Source: Burkholderiales bacterium
GTDB lineage: Bacteria > Pseudomonadota > Gammaproteobacteria > Burkholderiales > Burkholderiaceae_C
Direction of reading: 5' to 3'
Assembly (NCBI GenBank): GCA_028868825.1
Contig: JAGWTU010000036.1
Span: 1 to 52,169, forward strand
DNA: 52,169 nucleotides
Positions 16,609 to 28,726 of the stretch are shown piece after piece. Position numbers and translations under genes: made by a program. The notes under the pieces are model-generated. The model made no database searches, was not told the origin of the DNA, and saw nothing but the letters and a program-made list of their open reading frames with translations. Positions within the stretch are counted from its first letter, which is position 1. Each line of letters starts with the position of its first letter.

Positions 16609-17157
16609 ATGACGGCTATCACCATCCCGCGCGGCCCCGAAGAACAGTTGTTCAGCGCCCTCGTGGCCCAGCATGGCGACCGGCTCTACCGTTTCGTGCT
16701 GCGCCACATCGGCCAGGCGACGGAGGCCGAGGATCTGGCGCAGCAGGCCTTCGTCGAGGCGGCGCGCGCCTATGCCACCTTCCGCGGCGATTCGCAGCTC
16801 TCGACCTGGCTCTACGGCATCGCGATGAACCTGGTGCGCAACCACCTCTCGCGCAGCCCGCAGCGCCTGTACCGCTTCGAGGACGAGAGCGCGCTGGCCG
16901 ACTGCGCCGGTGGCGGCGCCGACCCCGAGCAGCAATGCGCGCTGACCGAACTGATCCGCGTCCTCGAGCAGGGACTCGACGAGCTGATGCCCGAGATGCG
17001 CGAGGTGCTCATGCTGGTGGCGATGGACGACATGAGCTACGAGGAAGCCGCGGCGCTGCTGTCGGTGCCGATCGGCACCGTGCGCAGCCGCGTCTCGCGC
17101 GCCCGCGCCCATCTGCGCCGCGGCTTCGCCGCGCGCGGCGCCCAGCTTCCCTTCTGA
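16609..17157 (+). CDS. ECF (RpoE-like) RNA polymerase sigma factor
   Basis: A 182-residue extracytoplasmic-function sigma factor. Region 2 runs from about 15 to 85 (YRFVLRHIGQATEAEDLAQQ ... FRGDSQLSTWLYGIAMNLVRNHL) and region 4 from about 120 to 175 (LPEMREVLML, MSYEEAAALLSVPIGTVRSRVSRARAHLRR). Region 3 is absent, as usual for the class. The ATG at 16609 (MTAITIPRG) is chosen over an in-frame ATG at 16495, which would translate the palindrome-rich leader. No anti-sigma gene is adjacent, so control may be transcriptional or by a distant partner. It converges on a second ECF gene of a different subgroup. Confidence 0.92.
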   Translation: MTAITIPRGPEEQLFSALVAQHGDRLYRFVLRHIGQATEAEDLAQQAFVEAARAYATFRGDSQLSTWLYGIAMNLVRNHLSRSPQRLYRFEDESALADCAGGGADPEQQCALTELIRVLEQGLDELMPEMREVLMLVAMDDMSYEEAAALLSVPIGTVRSRVSRARAHLRRGFAARGAQLPF

Positions 17158-17166
17158 TCCGCCGCG

Positions 17167-17187
17167 CGGATCGGTCGCTCCGATCCG
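17167..17187. terminator. Hairpin between the two convergent ECF sigma genes
   Basis: Perfect 8-bp stem, CGGATCGG/CCGATCCG, with a 5-nt loop, filling the 35-bp gap between the convergent stop codons (17157 and 17193). There is no T-run on either strand. A bidirectional terminator is likely by position and symmetry. Confidence 0.55.
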
Positions 17188-17192
17188 TCGCG

Positions 17193-17717
17193 CTATTCGA
17201 GCAGCGCCGCCAGCAGCGCGCGCGCCTTCACGAGGTCGCGGTTGACCGTGCGCGCGGTGACGCCGCGCAGACGCGCGACCTCGTCGATCGTGAGTCCGGC
17301 GAAGGCATGGGCCTCGATCAGCTCGCGCAGCGCGGGGTCGATCTCGCCCATGCGCTGCAGCGCGCGGTCGAGCGCGACGAGGTCAACCGCCGATCCCGGC
17401 GCGGCAACGACGTTCTCGGCCGCCGAGAGCGTGACCATGATCTGCTCGCCGCCGCGCTTGTCGCGCCCCTCGCCGCGCAGGTGGTCGATGACGACCGAGC
17501 GCAGCACCTGGCCGACATAGGCGAAGAACTCGGCGCGCGACGCGGCGTCGAGCGCCTCGCGCTGGGCCAGGCGCAGGAAGCCCTCGTGGACGAGCGCCGT
17601 CGTGTTGAGCCCGACGACGCCGCCCGCACGCGCCAGCCGCGCGTGGGCCAGGCGCTTGATCTCGGGGTAGAGCCGGGCGTAGGCGTGATGCGGCCGGCTA
17701 TCGTCCGCCTCGGCCAT
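17193..17717 (-). CDS. ECF sigma factor of the Sig-70_X6 type
   Basis: A 174-residue sigma factor. Region 2 includes YPEIKRLAHARLARA, NTTALVHEGFLRLAQ and EFFAYVGQVLRSVVIDHLR, and region 4 includes AHAFAGLTIDEVARLRGVTARTVNRDLVKARALL. This layout matches the ECF subgroup annotated as Sig-70_X6, which is often linked to protein kinases or large membrane sensors. No such gene is nearby. It starts 4 bp after the prfC stop on the same strand, so it is probably co-transcribed with prfC. That is an odd place for an alternative sigma factor. Confidence 0.88.
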   Translation of the reverse strand: MAEADDSRPHHAYARLYPEIKRLAHARLARAGGVVGLNTTALVHEGFLRLAQREALDAASRAEFFAYVGQVLRSVVIDHLRGEGRDKRGGEQIMVTLSAAENVVAAPGSAVDLVALDRALQRMGEIDPALRELIEAHAFAGLTIDEVARLRGVTARTVNRDLVKARALLAALLE

Positions 17718-17721
17718 CGAT

Positions 17722-19350
<1,629 letters not shown>

Positions 19351-19424
19351 GGGCGGGCGGCTGGCGAAACCGGCGATTATCGGTGCCGCCGCGATCGCCA
19401 CCGTCATTGCGAGCAGGAGCGTTC

Positions 19425-20303
19425 ATGCCCGAACTGCCCGACATCACCGTCTATGTCGAACGTGCGCAGGAGCGCATCGGCGGCCAGGTGCTGCGCCGGC
19501 TGCGCCTGCTCAATCCGTTCCTGCTGCGCACGGCGCTGCCGCCGATCGCCGATGCCGAGGGCCGCACCGTGGTCGGCACGCGGCGGCTGGGCAAGCGCGT
19601 CGTGCTCGCGCTCGAAGGCGATCGCTATCTCGTCATCCACCTGATGATCGCCGGCCGGCTGCGCTGGCTCGCGCCGGGCGCCAAGCCGCCGGGGCGCATC
19701 GCGCTCGCGGCCTTCGAATTCGATGCCGGCACGCTGGTGCTGACCGAGGCCGGGACGACGCGGCGCGCGTCGCTGCATTACATCGCCGGCGCCGAGGCGC
19801 TGGCCGCGCTCGACCCGGGCGGCATCGACCTCATGGCGATCGACCTCGCCGCCTTTGCCGCGCGGCTGGCGAGCGAGAACCACACGCTCAAGCGCGCGCT
19901 CACCGACCCGCAGCTGTTCAGCGGCATCGGCAACGCCTATTCCGACGAGATCCTGCACCGCGCCCGTCTCTCGCCGCTGGCGTTGACGCGTTCGCTGCCG
20001 GCCGACGCGGTGCAGCGCCTGTACGAGGCGGCGCGCGCCGTGCTCGGCGAGTGGACCGAGCGGCTGCGCGCCGAATCGCCGCTGTGGCCCGAGCAGGTCA
20101 CCGCGTTCCGCCCCGAGATGGCCGTCCACGGCCGCTTTGGCCAGCCCTGCCCCGATTGCGGGTCGCCGGTGCAGCGCATCGTCTACGCCAGCAACGAGGC
20201 CAACTACTGCGCCCGCTGCCAGACCGGCGGCAGGCTGCTCGCCGACCGTTCGCTCAGCCGCCTGCTCAAGGCGAGCTGGCCGAAGACGATCGACGATCTG
20301 TAG
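19425..20303 (+). CDS. Fpg/Nei family DNA glycosylase
   Basis: Base-excision repair glycosylase/AP lyase for oxidised bases. The 292-residue product starts MPELPDITVY, supplying the catalytic Pro2 and Glu3. It also has Lys57 (RRLGKRVV), the GIGNAYSDEILH segment of the helix-2-turn-helix domain (Asn170) and a C-terminal zinc finger with Cys242/Cys245 and Cys262/Cys265. It differs from classical MutM, which begins MPELPEVE, and carries about 25 extra residues after the finger (TGGRLLADRSLSRLLK). It therefore belongs to a divergent Fpg-like subgroup, and its damage spectrum cannot be predicted. ATG 19425 is fixed by the Pro2 requirement. Confidence 0.93.
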   Translation: MPELPDITVYVERAQERIGGQVLRRLRLLNPFLLRTALPPIADAEGRTVVGTRRLGKRVVLALEGDRYLVIHLMIAGRLRWLAPGAKPPGRIALAAFEFDAGTLVLTEAGTTRRASLHYIAGAEALAALDPGGIDLMAIDLAAFAARLASENHTLKRALTDPQLFSGIGNAYSDEILHRARLSPLALTRSLPADAVQRLYEAARAVLGEWTERLRAESPLWPEQVTAFRPEMAVHGRFGQPCPDCGSPVQRIVYASNEANYCARCQTGGRLLADRSLSRLLKASWPKTIDDL

Positions 20304-20945
20304 TCAGCCGACGAGCGCCGCGGCCAGCGGATTCGGCGTCGGCTCGGCGACCTTGGTCAGCCGGTTGCGGTCGGTGTGGTGGAAGGGCTCGGCCTGGCCG
20401 CGGATCATCAGCACCGTGTCCTCTTCGTAGCCCCAGGTGCCGTCGTCGTTCACTGTGACCTTGATGCGGAACTCGGTCGTCTTGAAGGCCTGGTCGAGGA
20501 ACGGCGCCGAGCAGATGCCCCAGGTGTCCAGGCCCTGAGTGGCGACGAGTTCGAACGATTTCGCGTCGGCAGTTGCCTGGCCCGAGGCCATCGCGATCTG
20601 CCCGCGCGGGATCGTCAGCGTGTGGATGACGGTGCCGGTGGCCGGCTCCCAGAGCCAGTAGCCGACCTGGTCGTGATAGGTCTTGACCTGGTCGGGCTTC
20701 GTGACATGGGTGTGGTAGCGCAGGCCGTAGAGCAGTTGCGGGCCGTTGGTCTGCGGGTCGATAGGCTGCAGCTCGATGCGCTCGACATAGGCCTGCTTGC
20801 GCGGTCCGTCGGCCTTGGGCTTGACGTCGAGGCCGCGCTGGCCCTGCCAGACGCCGGCCAGCGCGCGCAGCGGGCCGAGGTGGTCGAGCGTGCGCACGTC
20901 GATGTCGGCCGGTTCGGTGTAGATGTCGGACGGGATCTCGCTCAA
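20304..20945 (-). CDS. Nitrobindin-like heme-binding beta-barrel protein
   Basis: A 213-residue protein of the THAP4-type/nitrobindin (former DUF1794) beta-barrel family. It has the lipocalin-like entry motif LAGVWQGQRG (29-38) and the C-terminal EEDTVLMIRGQAEPFHHTDR segment, in which His189/His190 are the probable proximal heme ligand region. Relatives bind heme and react with nitric oxide or peroxynitrite. The gene starts 13 bp after the oxyR stop on the same strand, so co-transcription with oxyR is likely and would fit a role in oxidative or nitrosative stress. Its stop directly abuts the stop of the Fpg-type gene. Confidence 0.85.
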   Translation of the reverse strand: MSEIPSDIYTEPADIDVRTLDHLGPLRALAGVWQGQRGLDVKPKADGPRKQAYVERIELQPIDPQTNGPQLLYGLRYHTHVTKPDQVKTYHDQVGYWLWEPATGTVIHTLTIPRGQIAMASGQATADAKSFELVATQGLDTWGICSAPFLDQAFKTTEFRIKVTVNDDGTWGYEEDTVLMIRGQAEPFHHTDRNRLTKVAEPTPNPLAAALVG

Positions 20946-20958
20946 GGTTGTTTCTCCT

Positions 20959-21879
20959 TCAGGAAAGTCGCTTCACCCCGGGCAGGGCGCAGGCGTAGAT
21001 CGCGTTGCGCAGCGCGGCGATCGCCTCGTAGCGCGGGAAGCTGCGGCGCCAGGCCAGCACGACGCGGCGCGTCGGCACCGGCGGGGCGAAGCGGATGTAG
21101 CGCACATGGGCGTCGGGCTCGGCCGGCACGCTGAGCTGCGGCACGACGGTCACGCCCATGCCGGAGGCGACCATGTACTTGATCGTCTCCAGCGAGCTGC
21201 CCTCGAAGCTCTTCTGGATGCCCTCGGCCTGGCTCGAAAGCCGCGCGTATTCGGGGCAGACCTCGAGCACATGGTCGCGGAAGCAATGGCCGGTGCCCAG
21301 CAGCAGCATCGTTTCCTGCTTCAGCTCCTCCGCGGTGAGCGTCTTGCGCTTGGCCAGCGGGTGTTTCGTCGGCACGGCGGCCATGAAGGGCTCGTCGTAG
21401 AGCGGCGCCACCGCGAGGCCGGCATCGGGGAAGGGCTCGGCCATGATGGCGCAGTCGAGGTCGCCGGTGCGCAGCATCTCGAGCAGCTTGACGGTGAAGT
21501 TCTCCTGCAGCACCAACGGCATCTGCGGCACCAGCGCGATGGCCTGGCGCACGAGGTCGGGCAGCAGGTAGGGGCCGATCGTGTAGATGATGCCCATGCG
21601 CAGCGGTCCGCTGACCGGATCCTTGCCGCGCTCGGCGATCTCGCGGATCGCCTGCGCCTGCTCGATGACGACCTGGGCCTGGCGCACGATCTGCTCGCCC
21701 AGCGGCGTCGCGCTGACCTCGGAGGCGCCGCGCTCGAAGATGCGCAGGTCGAGTTCCTCCTCGAGCTTCTTGATCGCCACGCTCAGCGTCGGTTGCGAGA
21801 CATGGCAGGCCTCGGCGGCACGGCCGAAATGGCGCTCGCGGGCCACGGCCACGATGTACTTCAACTCGGTCAGGGTCAT
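20959..21879 (-). CDS. oxyR: Hydrogen peroxide-sensing LysR regulator OxyR
   Basis: Redox-switch activator of the peroxide response. The 306-residue product has a LysR winged helix (MTLTELKYIVAVARERHFGR onward, with CHVSQPTLSVAIKKLEEEL) and an effector domain in which Cys199 (GTGHCFRDH) and Cys208 (LEVCPEYA) fall at exactly the E. coli OxyR positions. A disulfide switch is therefore expected. The start codon is fixed by the conserved MTLTELKY start. It lies between recG (56 bp upstream, same strand) and the nitrobindin-like gene (13 bp downstream). Confidence 0.96.
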   Translation of the reverse strand: MTLTELKYIVAVARERHFGRAAEACHVSQPTLSVAIKKLEEELDLRIFERGASEVSATPLGEQIVRQAQVVIEQAQAIREIAERGKDPVSGPLRMGIIYTIGPYLLPDLVRQAIALVPQMPLVLQENFTVKLLEMLRTGDLDCAIMAEPFPDAGLAVAPLYDEPFMAAVPTKHPLAKRKTLTAEELKQETMLLLGTGHCFRDHVLEVCPEYARLSSQAEGIQKSFEGSSLETIKYMVASGMGVTVVPQLSVPAEPDAHVRYIRFAPPVPTRRVVLAWRRSFPRYEAIAALRNAIYACALPGVKRLS

Positions 21880-21935
21880 GGACGGCGATTGTGGCGAAAT
21901 CAGCGCGTCCCGACCGGGGCCGGGCGATCGGTTCG

Positions 21936-23996
21936 TCAGGCCTTGAGGTAATCGCTGCGCCCCGCCAGCCAGCGCTCGACCTGGGCGCGCGCCGCCTGCG
22001 GCGATACACGCAGCAGCCGCGCCGCGGCCCCGTGCGCGGCGGCCAGCAGCGGCGCATCGGCCTGGATGTCGGCGAAGCGCAGCAGCGCGTCGCCGCTCTG
22101 GCGCGCGCCCATGAATTCGCCCGGGCCGCGGATCTCGAGGTCGCGGCGCGCGATCTCGAAGCCGTCGCCGGTCTCGGCCATCGCCTGCAGGCGCGACTTG
22201 GCCGTAGGCGACAGCGGTCCGGTGTAGAGCAGCACGCAGACGCTGGCCGTCTCGCCGCGGCCGACGCGGCCGCGCAGCTGGTGCAGCTGCGCCAGGCCGA
22301 AGCGCTCGGCATGCTCGATCACCATCAGGCTGGCGTTGGGCACGTCGACGCCGACCTCGATCACCGTCGTCGCCACCAGCAACTGCAGCCTCTGCTCGGT
22401 GAACTGCGCCATCACGGCCGCCTTCTCGGCGCCGGCCATGCGGCCGTGGATCAGGCCGACGCCGACGCCGGGCAGCGCGGCGCTGAGCTCGGCATGCGTG
22501 GCGGTGGCGTTCTGCAGGTCCAGGTGCTCGCTCTCCTCGACCAGCGGGCAGACCCAGTAGACCTGGCGCCCGCGCGCGACCTCGGCGCGGATGCGCTCGA
22601 TCACCGCGTCGCGCTTGCCGTCGGCGAAGACCTTGGTGACGATGGGCGTGCGGCCGGGCGGCAGCTCGTCGATGGTGCTGACGTCGAGGTCGGCGAAATA
22701 GCTCATCGCCAGCGTGCGCGGGATCGGCGTCGCGCTCATCATCAGCAGGTGAGGTTCGAGCCGTTGTGCATCGAGCTTGGCGCGCAGCGCCAGCCGCTGC
22801 GCGACGCCGAAGCGATGCTGCTCGTCGACGATCGCCAGCCCCAGCCGCGCGAAGACGACATCCTGCTGGATCACCGCATGGGTGCCGACGACGAGCTGCG
22901 CGGCGCCCGACGCCACTTGCTCGACCATCGCCTTGCGCCCCTTGCCCTTGCGGCTGCCGGTGAGCCAGGCGACGGTCAGCCCCAGCGGTTCGAGCCAGCC
23001 GACGAGCTTGCGGAAATGCTGCTCGGCGAGGATCTCGGTCGGCGCCATCAGCGCGCATTGCCAGCCGGCGCCGATGGCCACCGCGGCGGCGAGCACGGCG
23101 ACGACGGTCTTGCCCGAGCCGACATCGCCCTGCAGCAGCCGGTGCATCGGATGCGCCCGCGCGAGGTCGGCGGTGATCTCGGCCACGACGCGCGTCTGCG
23201 CCGCAGTCAGCGCGAACGGCAGCGCGGCGAGCAGCCGCTGCTCGAGTCCGGCGGCGCCCGTCGAGCGCAGCGCCGGCGCCGTCAGCAGCGCGCGTTCGGC
23301 TTGCGCCTGCGCCTGCGAGAGTTGCTGCGCCAGCAGCTCCTCGAATTTCAGCCGCTGCCAGGCGGGGTGGCTGCGGTCCTCGATGGCGGCGAAGTCGGCA
23401 TCGGGCCCGGGGTGGTGCAGCGCCTCGAGCGCCTCGCGCAGCGGCGGCAGGCCGGCGGGGACGAGGTCGGGCGGCAGGATCTCGGCCAGCGGCGCACGCG
23501 CCAGCGCCGACGCGACGGCCTTGCGCAGATAGGCCTGCGGCAGTTGCGCGGTGGTCGGGTAGACCGGCGTGAGCGATGGCGGCAGCGGCGTGTCGTCGGT
23601 CACCGCGCGGAACTCGGGATGCACCATCTCGCGGCCGAAGAAGCCGGCGCGCACCTCGCCGCGCACGCGCACGAGCTGGCCCGGCGCCAGCGTCTTCTGG
23701 TTCGACGGGTAGAAATGCAGCAGCCGCAGCACGAGCTCGCCGCCGTCGTCGGCGATGCGCACGACGAGCTGGCGCCGCGAGCGCGTCTCGACGCGGCTGT
23801 CGACGACGCGGCCCTGCACCTGGGCGGTCTGGAAGTCGCGCAGGCCGGCGATCGGCACGATGCGCGTCTCGTCGACATGGCGCAGCGGCAGGTGCAGCGC
23901 GAGGTCGATGTCGCGCCGCAAGCCGAGCTTCTGCATGGCCCGCGCCGGCGCCGAAAGCTTCTCGGTCACGGGCTTGGGCGGCGATGTCGCGGGCAT
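21936..23996 (-). CDS. recG: ATP-dependent DNA helicase RecG
   Basis: Double-strand branch-migration helicase acting on stalled forks and Holliday junctions. The 686-residue product has the wedge/OB domain (about 40-170), Walker A GDVGSGKT at 290-297, the DEQH box at 391-394, [19 protein letters not shown], and [12 protein letters not shown] (motif VI). ATG 23996 (MPATSPPKP) is preferred over a longer frame with a poor N-terminus. The gap to the divergent queA start is only about 20 bp, so at least one promoter must lie inside the other gene. It is upstream of oxyR on the same strand; in pseudomonads oxyR and recG are also linked, in the other order. Confidence 0.96.
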   Translation of the reverse strand: MPATSPPKPVTEKLSAPARAMQKLGLRRDIDLALHLPLRHVDETRIVPIAGLRDFQTAQVQGRVVDSRVETRSRRQLVVRIADDGGELVLRLLHFYPSNQKTLAPGQLVRVRGEVRAGFFGREMVHPEFRAVTDDTPLPPSLTPVYPTTAQLPQAYLRKAVASALARAPLAEILPPDLVPAGLPPLREALEALHHPGPDADFAAIEDRSHPAWQRLKFEELLAQQLSQAQAQAERALLTAPALRSTGAAGLEQRLLAALPFALTAAQTRVVAEITADLARAHPMHRLLQGDVGSGKTVVAVLAAAVAIGAGWQCALMAPTEILAEQHFRKLVGWLEPLGLTVAWLTGSRKGKGRKAMVEQVASGAAQLVVGTHAVIQQDVVFARLGLAIVDEQHRFGVAQRLALRAKLDAQRLEPHLLMMSATPIPRTLAMSYFADLDVSTIDELPPGRTPIVTKVFADGKRDAVIERIRAEVARGRQVYWVCPLVEESEHLDLQNATATHAELSAALPGVGVGLIHGRMAGAEKAAVMAQFTEQRLQLLVATTVIEVGVDVPNASLMVIEHAERFGLAQLHQLRGRVGRGETASVCVLLYTGPLSPTAKSRLQAMAETGDGFEIARRDLEIRGPGEFMGARQSGDALLRFADIQADAPLLAAAHGAAARLLRVSPQAARAQVERWLAGRSDYLKA

Positions 23997-24016
23997 GGAA
24001 CAATTTTGACCTTCCC

Positions 24017-25081
24017 ATGAACGATTCCCCGCCCCGCATGCCAACCCCCGATTGGCAGCTCGCCGATTTCGATTTCGAACTCCCCCCCGAGCTGATCGCC
24101 CAGCATCCGGCGGCCGAACGCAGCGCCTCGCGCCTGCTCGACGCGACCGTCGAGCCGGCGGCGGATCGCGTCTTTCGCGAACTGCCGATGCTGCTGAGCG
24201 CGGGCGACCTGCTCGTCTTCAACGACACGCGCGTCATCCACGCGAGGCTCTATGGCGCCAAGGCCAGCGGCGGCGCCGTCGAGGCGCTCGTCGAGCGCGT
24301 GCTGCCCGGGCACGAGGTGCTGGCGCATCTGCGCGCGAGCAAGTCGCCGCGGCCGGGGAGCGTCGTGCGTTTCGCCGACGCCTTCGACGCCGACGTGCTC
24401 GGCCGCGCCGGGCCCGACGACGCGCTCTTCCACCTGCGCTTCCCGGCCGACCCGCTGGCGCTGCTCGAACGCCATGGCCATGTGCCGCTGCCGCCGTACA
24501 TCACCCATGCCGACGACGCCGAGGACGAAGCGCGCTACCAGACCGTCTTCGCCGACCGCCCGGGCGCCGTCGCGGCGCCGACGGCGTCGCTGCATTTCGA
24601 CGCCGCGCTGCTCGCCGCGCTCGAAGCGCGCGGCGTGCGCCGCGCGGCGGTGACGCTGCATGTCGGCGCCGGCACGTTCCAGCCGGTGCGCGCCGAGCGC
24701 ATCGCCGAGCACCGCATGCACAGCGAATGGTTCGAGGTCGGCGCGGCTACAGTGGCGGCGATAGAGGCCACGCGCGCCGCCGGCGGCCGCATCGTCGCGG
24801 CCGGGACGACGACGCTGCGGGCGCTCGAGTCGGCCGCGCGGGTCGCGGGCGGCCGGCTGGCGCCCTACAGCGGCGAGACCGACATCTTCATCACGCCGGG
24901 CTACCGCTTCGCGGTCGTCGACCGCCTGCTGACCAACTTCCACCTGCCGCGCAGCACGCTGCTGATGCTGGTCAGCGCATTCGCTGGCCACGAGCGCATG
25001 CGCGCGCTCTACTGCCATGCGGTGGCGTCGCGCTACCGCTTCTTCAGCTACGGCGACGCGATGCTGCTCGACCGCGCTTGA
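24017..25081 (+). CDS. queA: S-adenosylmethionine:tRNA ribosyltransferase-isomerase
   Basis: Queuosine pathway enzyme that converts 7-aminomethyl-7-deazaguanine in tRNA to epoxyqueuosine using the ribosyl part of SAM. The 354-residue product has the family signatures [80 protein letters not shown] and [19 protein letters not shown]. The start may be at 24017 (MNDSPPR) or at 24038 (MPTPDWQ); the family N-terminus is short, so the second is possible. With tgt about 1.6 kb downstream, the two queuosine genes are near each other but separated by a phosphoesterase gene on the other strand. Confidence 0.96.
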   Translation: MNDSPPRMPTPDWQLADFDFELPPELIAQHPAAERSASRLLDATVEPAADRVFRELPMLLSAGDLLVFNDTRVIHARLYGAKASGGAVEALVERVLPGHEVLAHLRASKSPRPGSVVRFADAFDADVLGRAGPDDALFHLRFPADPLALLERHGHVPLPPYITHADDAEDEARYQTVFADRPGAVAAPTASLHFDAALLAALEARGVRRAAVTLHVGAGTFQPVRAERIAEHRMHSEWFEVGAATVAAIEATRAAGGRIVAAGTTTLRALESAARVAGGRLAPYSGETDIFITPGYRFAVVDRLLTNFHLPRSTLLMLVSAFAGHERMRALYCHAVASRYRFFSYGDAMLLDRA

Positions 25082-25097
25082 ACCGCGGCCGCAGCCG

Positions 25098-26591
25098 CTA
25101 CTGCAGCGCCGCGCTCAGGTCGCCGACGCGCTCCCGCACGCCCGGCAGCGGCTCGAGGTTCCAGCGCCGGGTGATGAATTTGAGGATCGAGGTCGTGTCG
25201 TAGGTCTGGTGGTCGACGACGCCGCGCCTGACCATGGGCCCGATGAAGATCGCCGGCACCCGCGTACCCGGCCCGAAGCGGTCGCCCCAGCCGGTTCCGG
25301 TGGGCGGCGCGGCATGGTCCCAGTAGCCGCCGTTCTCGTCGTAGGTGACGACGATCAGCATGTCGGGCCATTGCGGGCTCGCGCGCAGCGCCTCGAGCAG
25401 CGCGGCGACATGGTCGTCGCCGCTCTTCACGTCGGTGTAGGCCGGATGCTGGGTGTAGCGGCCGGCCGGCTTGTAGAAAGCGACCGCGGGCAGGCGGCCG
25501 GCGGCGGCGTCGCGCAGCAGTTCGTCGCCGTCGCGGATATGTTCGGCGCGCGCCGCGGTGCCGGGGGCGTAGGCGGCGTAGTAGTTGAACGGCTGGTGGT
25601 GGGGCTGGAAGATCGGGCTGTCGGGCCGGTTCGCGTAGATCACGCGGCGCGGCTGGTCCGGCGGCTGGCGGCCGTCGGCGAGCGCGGCGTTCCAGCCGCC
25701 CGAGTACCAGGCCCAGCTGACGCCGCGGGCGGTCAAGCGGTCGCCGATCGTCGGCGCCGTCTGTGGCGGCACCGGGCGTTCGTTGCGCGCACCCTGCGGG
25801 TCGGCGAGGTCGGGCGAGGCGCCGGCGGCCGGCGGGATGCCGCTGGGCTGGTAGGGCGGCTGCACCGTGTTGACCGTCAGGCCGTCGGCCGTGACGGCGC
25901 CGCCGCCGCGGCTGTAGACCTGCACCGCGCCCACCGTCGCCGACGGCGACTCGGGCTTGCGCAGCAGCTTGCCGTCGGCGTCCAGGCGCACGCGCATCGA
26001 ATCCGGCGCGTCGGGGAAGGTCGGCACGCAGGCGCAGATCAGGTACTGGTGGTTGAGGTAGCTGCCGCCGAAGGCGCCCATGAAGAAACGGTCGGCCAGC
26101 GTGTAGTCGCGCGCCCATTGCCAGAGCTTCATGCCCGACCCGTCGTAATAGCCCATCGTCCAGCCGCCGACGGTCGACATCGCGGCAAAGCGGTCGTTGG
26201 CGCCGCCGTCGATCTGTTCCTGGTTGTGGAACAAGGCGTGGATCGGGCTCGGCACCTGCTCGTCCATGCGCTTGGACACCGGCGGCGCGTCGATGCGGAA
26301 CGGTCCGTTGGCCAGCCGCGGGTAGCGCGGGTCGGGCTTGCCGTCGGCGCCGAAGACGATGAGCTCGGGCAGCGGCCGGCCGTCGTGGTCGACCTGGGTC
26401 TTCGAGCGCTCGCTCGCGTTCGCGACGCCGTCGGCGCCGGGGAACAGGCCGTAGAGGTTGTCGAAGCTGTGGTTCTCGGCGTAGATCACGACGAGGTGGC
26501 GCACGCGGTCGATGCCGCTCGGCGCGGGTGGCGACGCGCAGCCGGCGCAGGCGAGGACAGCGGCGATGGACAAGAGCGCGGCGCGGGCCAT
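25098..26591 (-). CDS. Acid phosphatase / phospholipase C-like phosphoesterase lipoprotein
   Basis: A 497-residue secreted phosphoesterase of the AcpA/PLC family (alkaline-phosphatase-like fold). A signal peptide (MARAALLSIAAVLACAGC) ends in a possible lipoprotein Cys18, although the residue at -3 is Cys, not Leu. The metal and nucleophile region VVIYAENHSFDNLYGLFPG, the SGDDHVAALLEALRASPQWP stretch, TYDENGGYWDHAAPP and the closing FGPGTRVPAIFIGP are family hallmarks. It probably hydrolyses phosphate or phospholipid esters in the periplasm or outside the cell. It sits between queA (convergent) and tgt (divergent, 59 bp). Confidence 0.88.
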   Translation of the reverse strand: MARAALLSIAAVLACAGCASPPAPSGIDRVRHLVVIYAENHSFDNLYGLFPGADGVANASERSKTQVDHDGRPLPELIVFGADGKPDPRYPRLANGPFRIDAPPVSKRMDEQVPSPIHALFHNQEQIDGGANDRFAAMSTVGGWTMGYYDGSGMKLWQWARDYTLADRFFMGAFGGSYLNHQYLICACVPTFPDAPDSMRVRLDADGKLLRKPESPSATVGAVQVYSRGGGAVTADGLTVNTVQPPYQPSGIPPAAGASPDLADPQGARNERPVPPQTAPTIGDRLTARGVSWAWYSGGWNAALADGRQPPDQPRRVIYANRPDSPIFQPHHQPFNYYAAYAPGTAARAEHIRDGDELLRDAAAGRLPAVAFYKPAGRYTQHPAYTDVKSGDDHVAALLEALRASPQWPDMLIVVTYDENGGYWDHAAPPTGTGWGDRFGPGTRVPAIFIGPMVRRGVVDHQTYDTTSILKFITRRWNLEPLPGVRERVGDLSAALQ

Positions 26592-26626
26592 TTCGAACCT
26601 CCCCGATGAGTGGGCGTCGATGCTAG

Positions 26627-27781
<1,155 letters not shown>

Positions 27782-27790
27782 GCGAGTTCC

Positions 27791-28648
27791 TCAGGCCTTC
27801 GCCGAGCGCTCGAGCGCGCTGCGCGCGCCGGGAAACTGCGCCAGCTCCTGCGCCAGCCAGGGCAGCACCGGCTGCAGCGTGTCGTGCAGCGTGTGCGGCG
27901 GATTCGCGACGAAGACGCTGCTGCCGAGCATGCCGAAGCCGCGCGCGTCGGCCTCGGCGACGGTCAGCCGCGCCATCAGCCAGCCCTTCTTCGCGCCCGC
28001 GTCGGCGGCCGCCTTGAGCCGCTGCGGCAGCTGCGCCGATTCGATCAGCTGGAGCTGCGGCAGCCAGATCACGACGACGCATTCGGGGAAACGTTCGAGC
28101 GCCTCGCGCAGCGCCGCGAGCACGCGCGGGTAATCGGTCTTGATCTCGTAGGGTGGGTCGATCAGCGCGACGCCGCGCCGCGTCGGCGGCGGCAGCGTCG
28201 ATTTCAGCGCGGCGTAGCCGTCGCCGAGCTGGACCTCGACGCCTTGCAGGTCGCCGAGGTAGGAGGCGAGGATCTTGTGGTCGGTCGGGTGCATCTCGAT
28301 CAGCCGCAGCTGGTCCTGCGGCCGCATCAGCACCTGCGCCAGCGCCGGCGATCCCGGGTACTGCTTGAGTGCGGCGCCGTCGTTGAAGTCGCGCACCAGG
28401 CGCACGAGGTCGGCGAGCGGCTCGGGCAGGTCGTCGCGGCCCCAGAGCCTGGCAATGCCCTGCTCGTATTCGCCGCGCTTGGCCGCGTAGTCGCCCTCGA
28501 GCGAATAGCCGCCGGCGCCGGCATGCGTGTCGACATAGCGCCAGCCCTTGTCCTTGAGGTTCATGTAGCGCAGCACCTGGACGAGGACGAGGTGCTTGAG
28601 GACGTCGGCGTGGTTGCCGGCGTGGAAGGCGTGGCGGTAGGCGAGCAT
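27791..28648 (-). CDS. rlmJ: 23S rRNA (adenine2030-N6)-methyltransferase RlmJ
   Basis: Methylates N6 of A2030 in 23S rRNA using SAM. The 285-residue product starts MLAYRHAFHAGNHADVLKH, matching the family start. It has the SAM-binding VDTHAGAGGYSL at about 39-50 and the catalytic DPPYE at 164-168, with Asp164 as in E. coli. The frame is open further upstream and offers ATG 28663, but 28648 gives the conserved N-terminus. It is divergent from the reductase gene, with 78 bp between starts. Confidence 0.96.
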   Translation of the reverse strand: MLAYRHAFHAGNHADVLKHLVLVQVLRYMNLKDKGWRYVDTHAGAGGYSLEGDYAAKRGEYEQGIARLWGRDDLPEPLADLVRLVRDFNDGAALKQYPGSPALAQVLMRPQDQLRLIEMHPTDHKILASYLGDLQGVEVQLGDGYAALKSTLPPPTRRGVALIDPPYEIKTDYPRVLAALREALERFPECVVVIWLPQLQLIESAQLPQRLKAAADAGAKKGWLMARLTVAEADARGFGMLGSSVFVANPPHTLHDTLQPVLPWLAQELAQFPGARSALERSAKA

Positions 28649-28726
28649 GCCCGACTGTGCCATGAGCGGCGGCGCGGATTGCGTTGCGTCAGGCGGACGC
28701 GATATGCCTGCGTTAGGCTTGGGGTC

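Noticed and set aside
21891..24020. Plus-strand frame of about 700 codons opposite recG
   Set aside because: The opposite strand encodes RecG with all helicase motifs; the plus frame lacks domain-like sequence.
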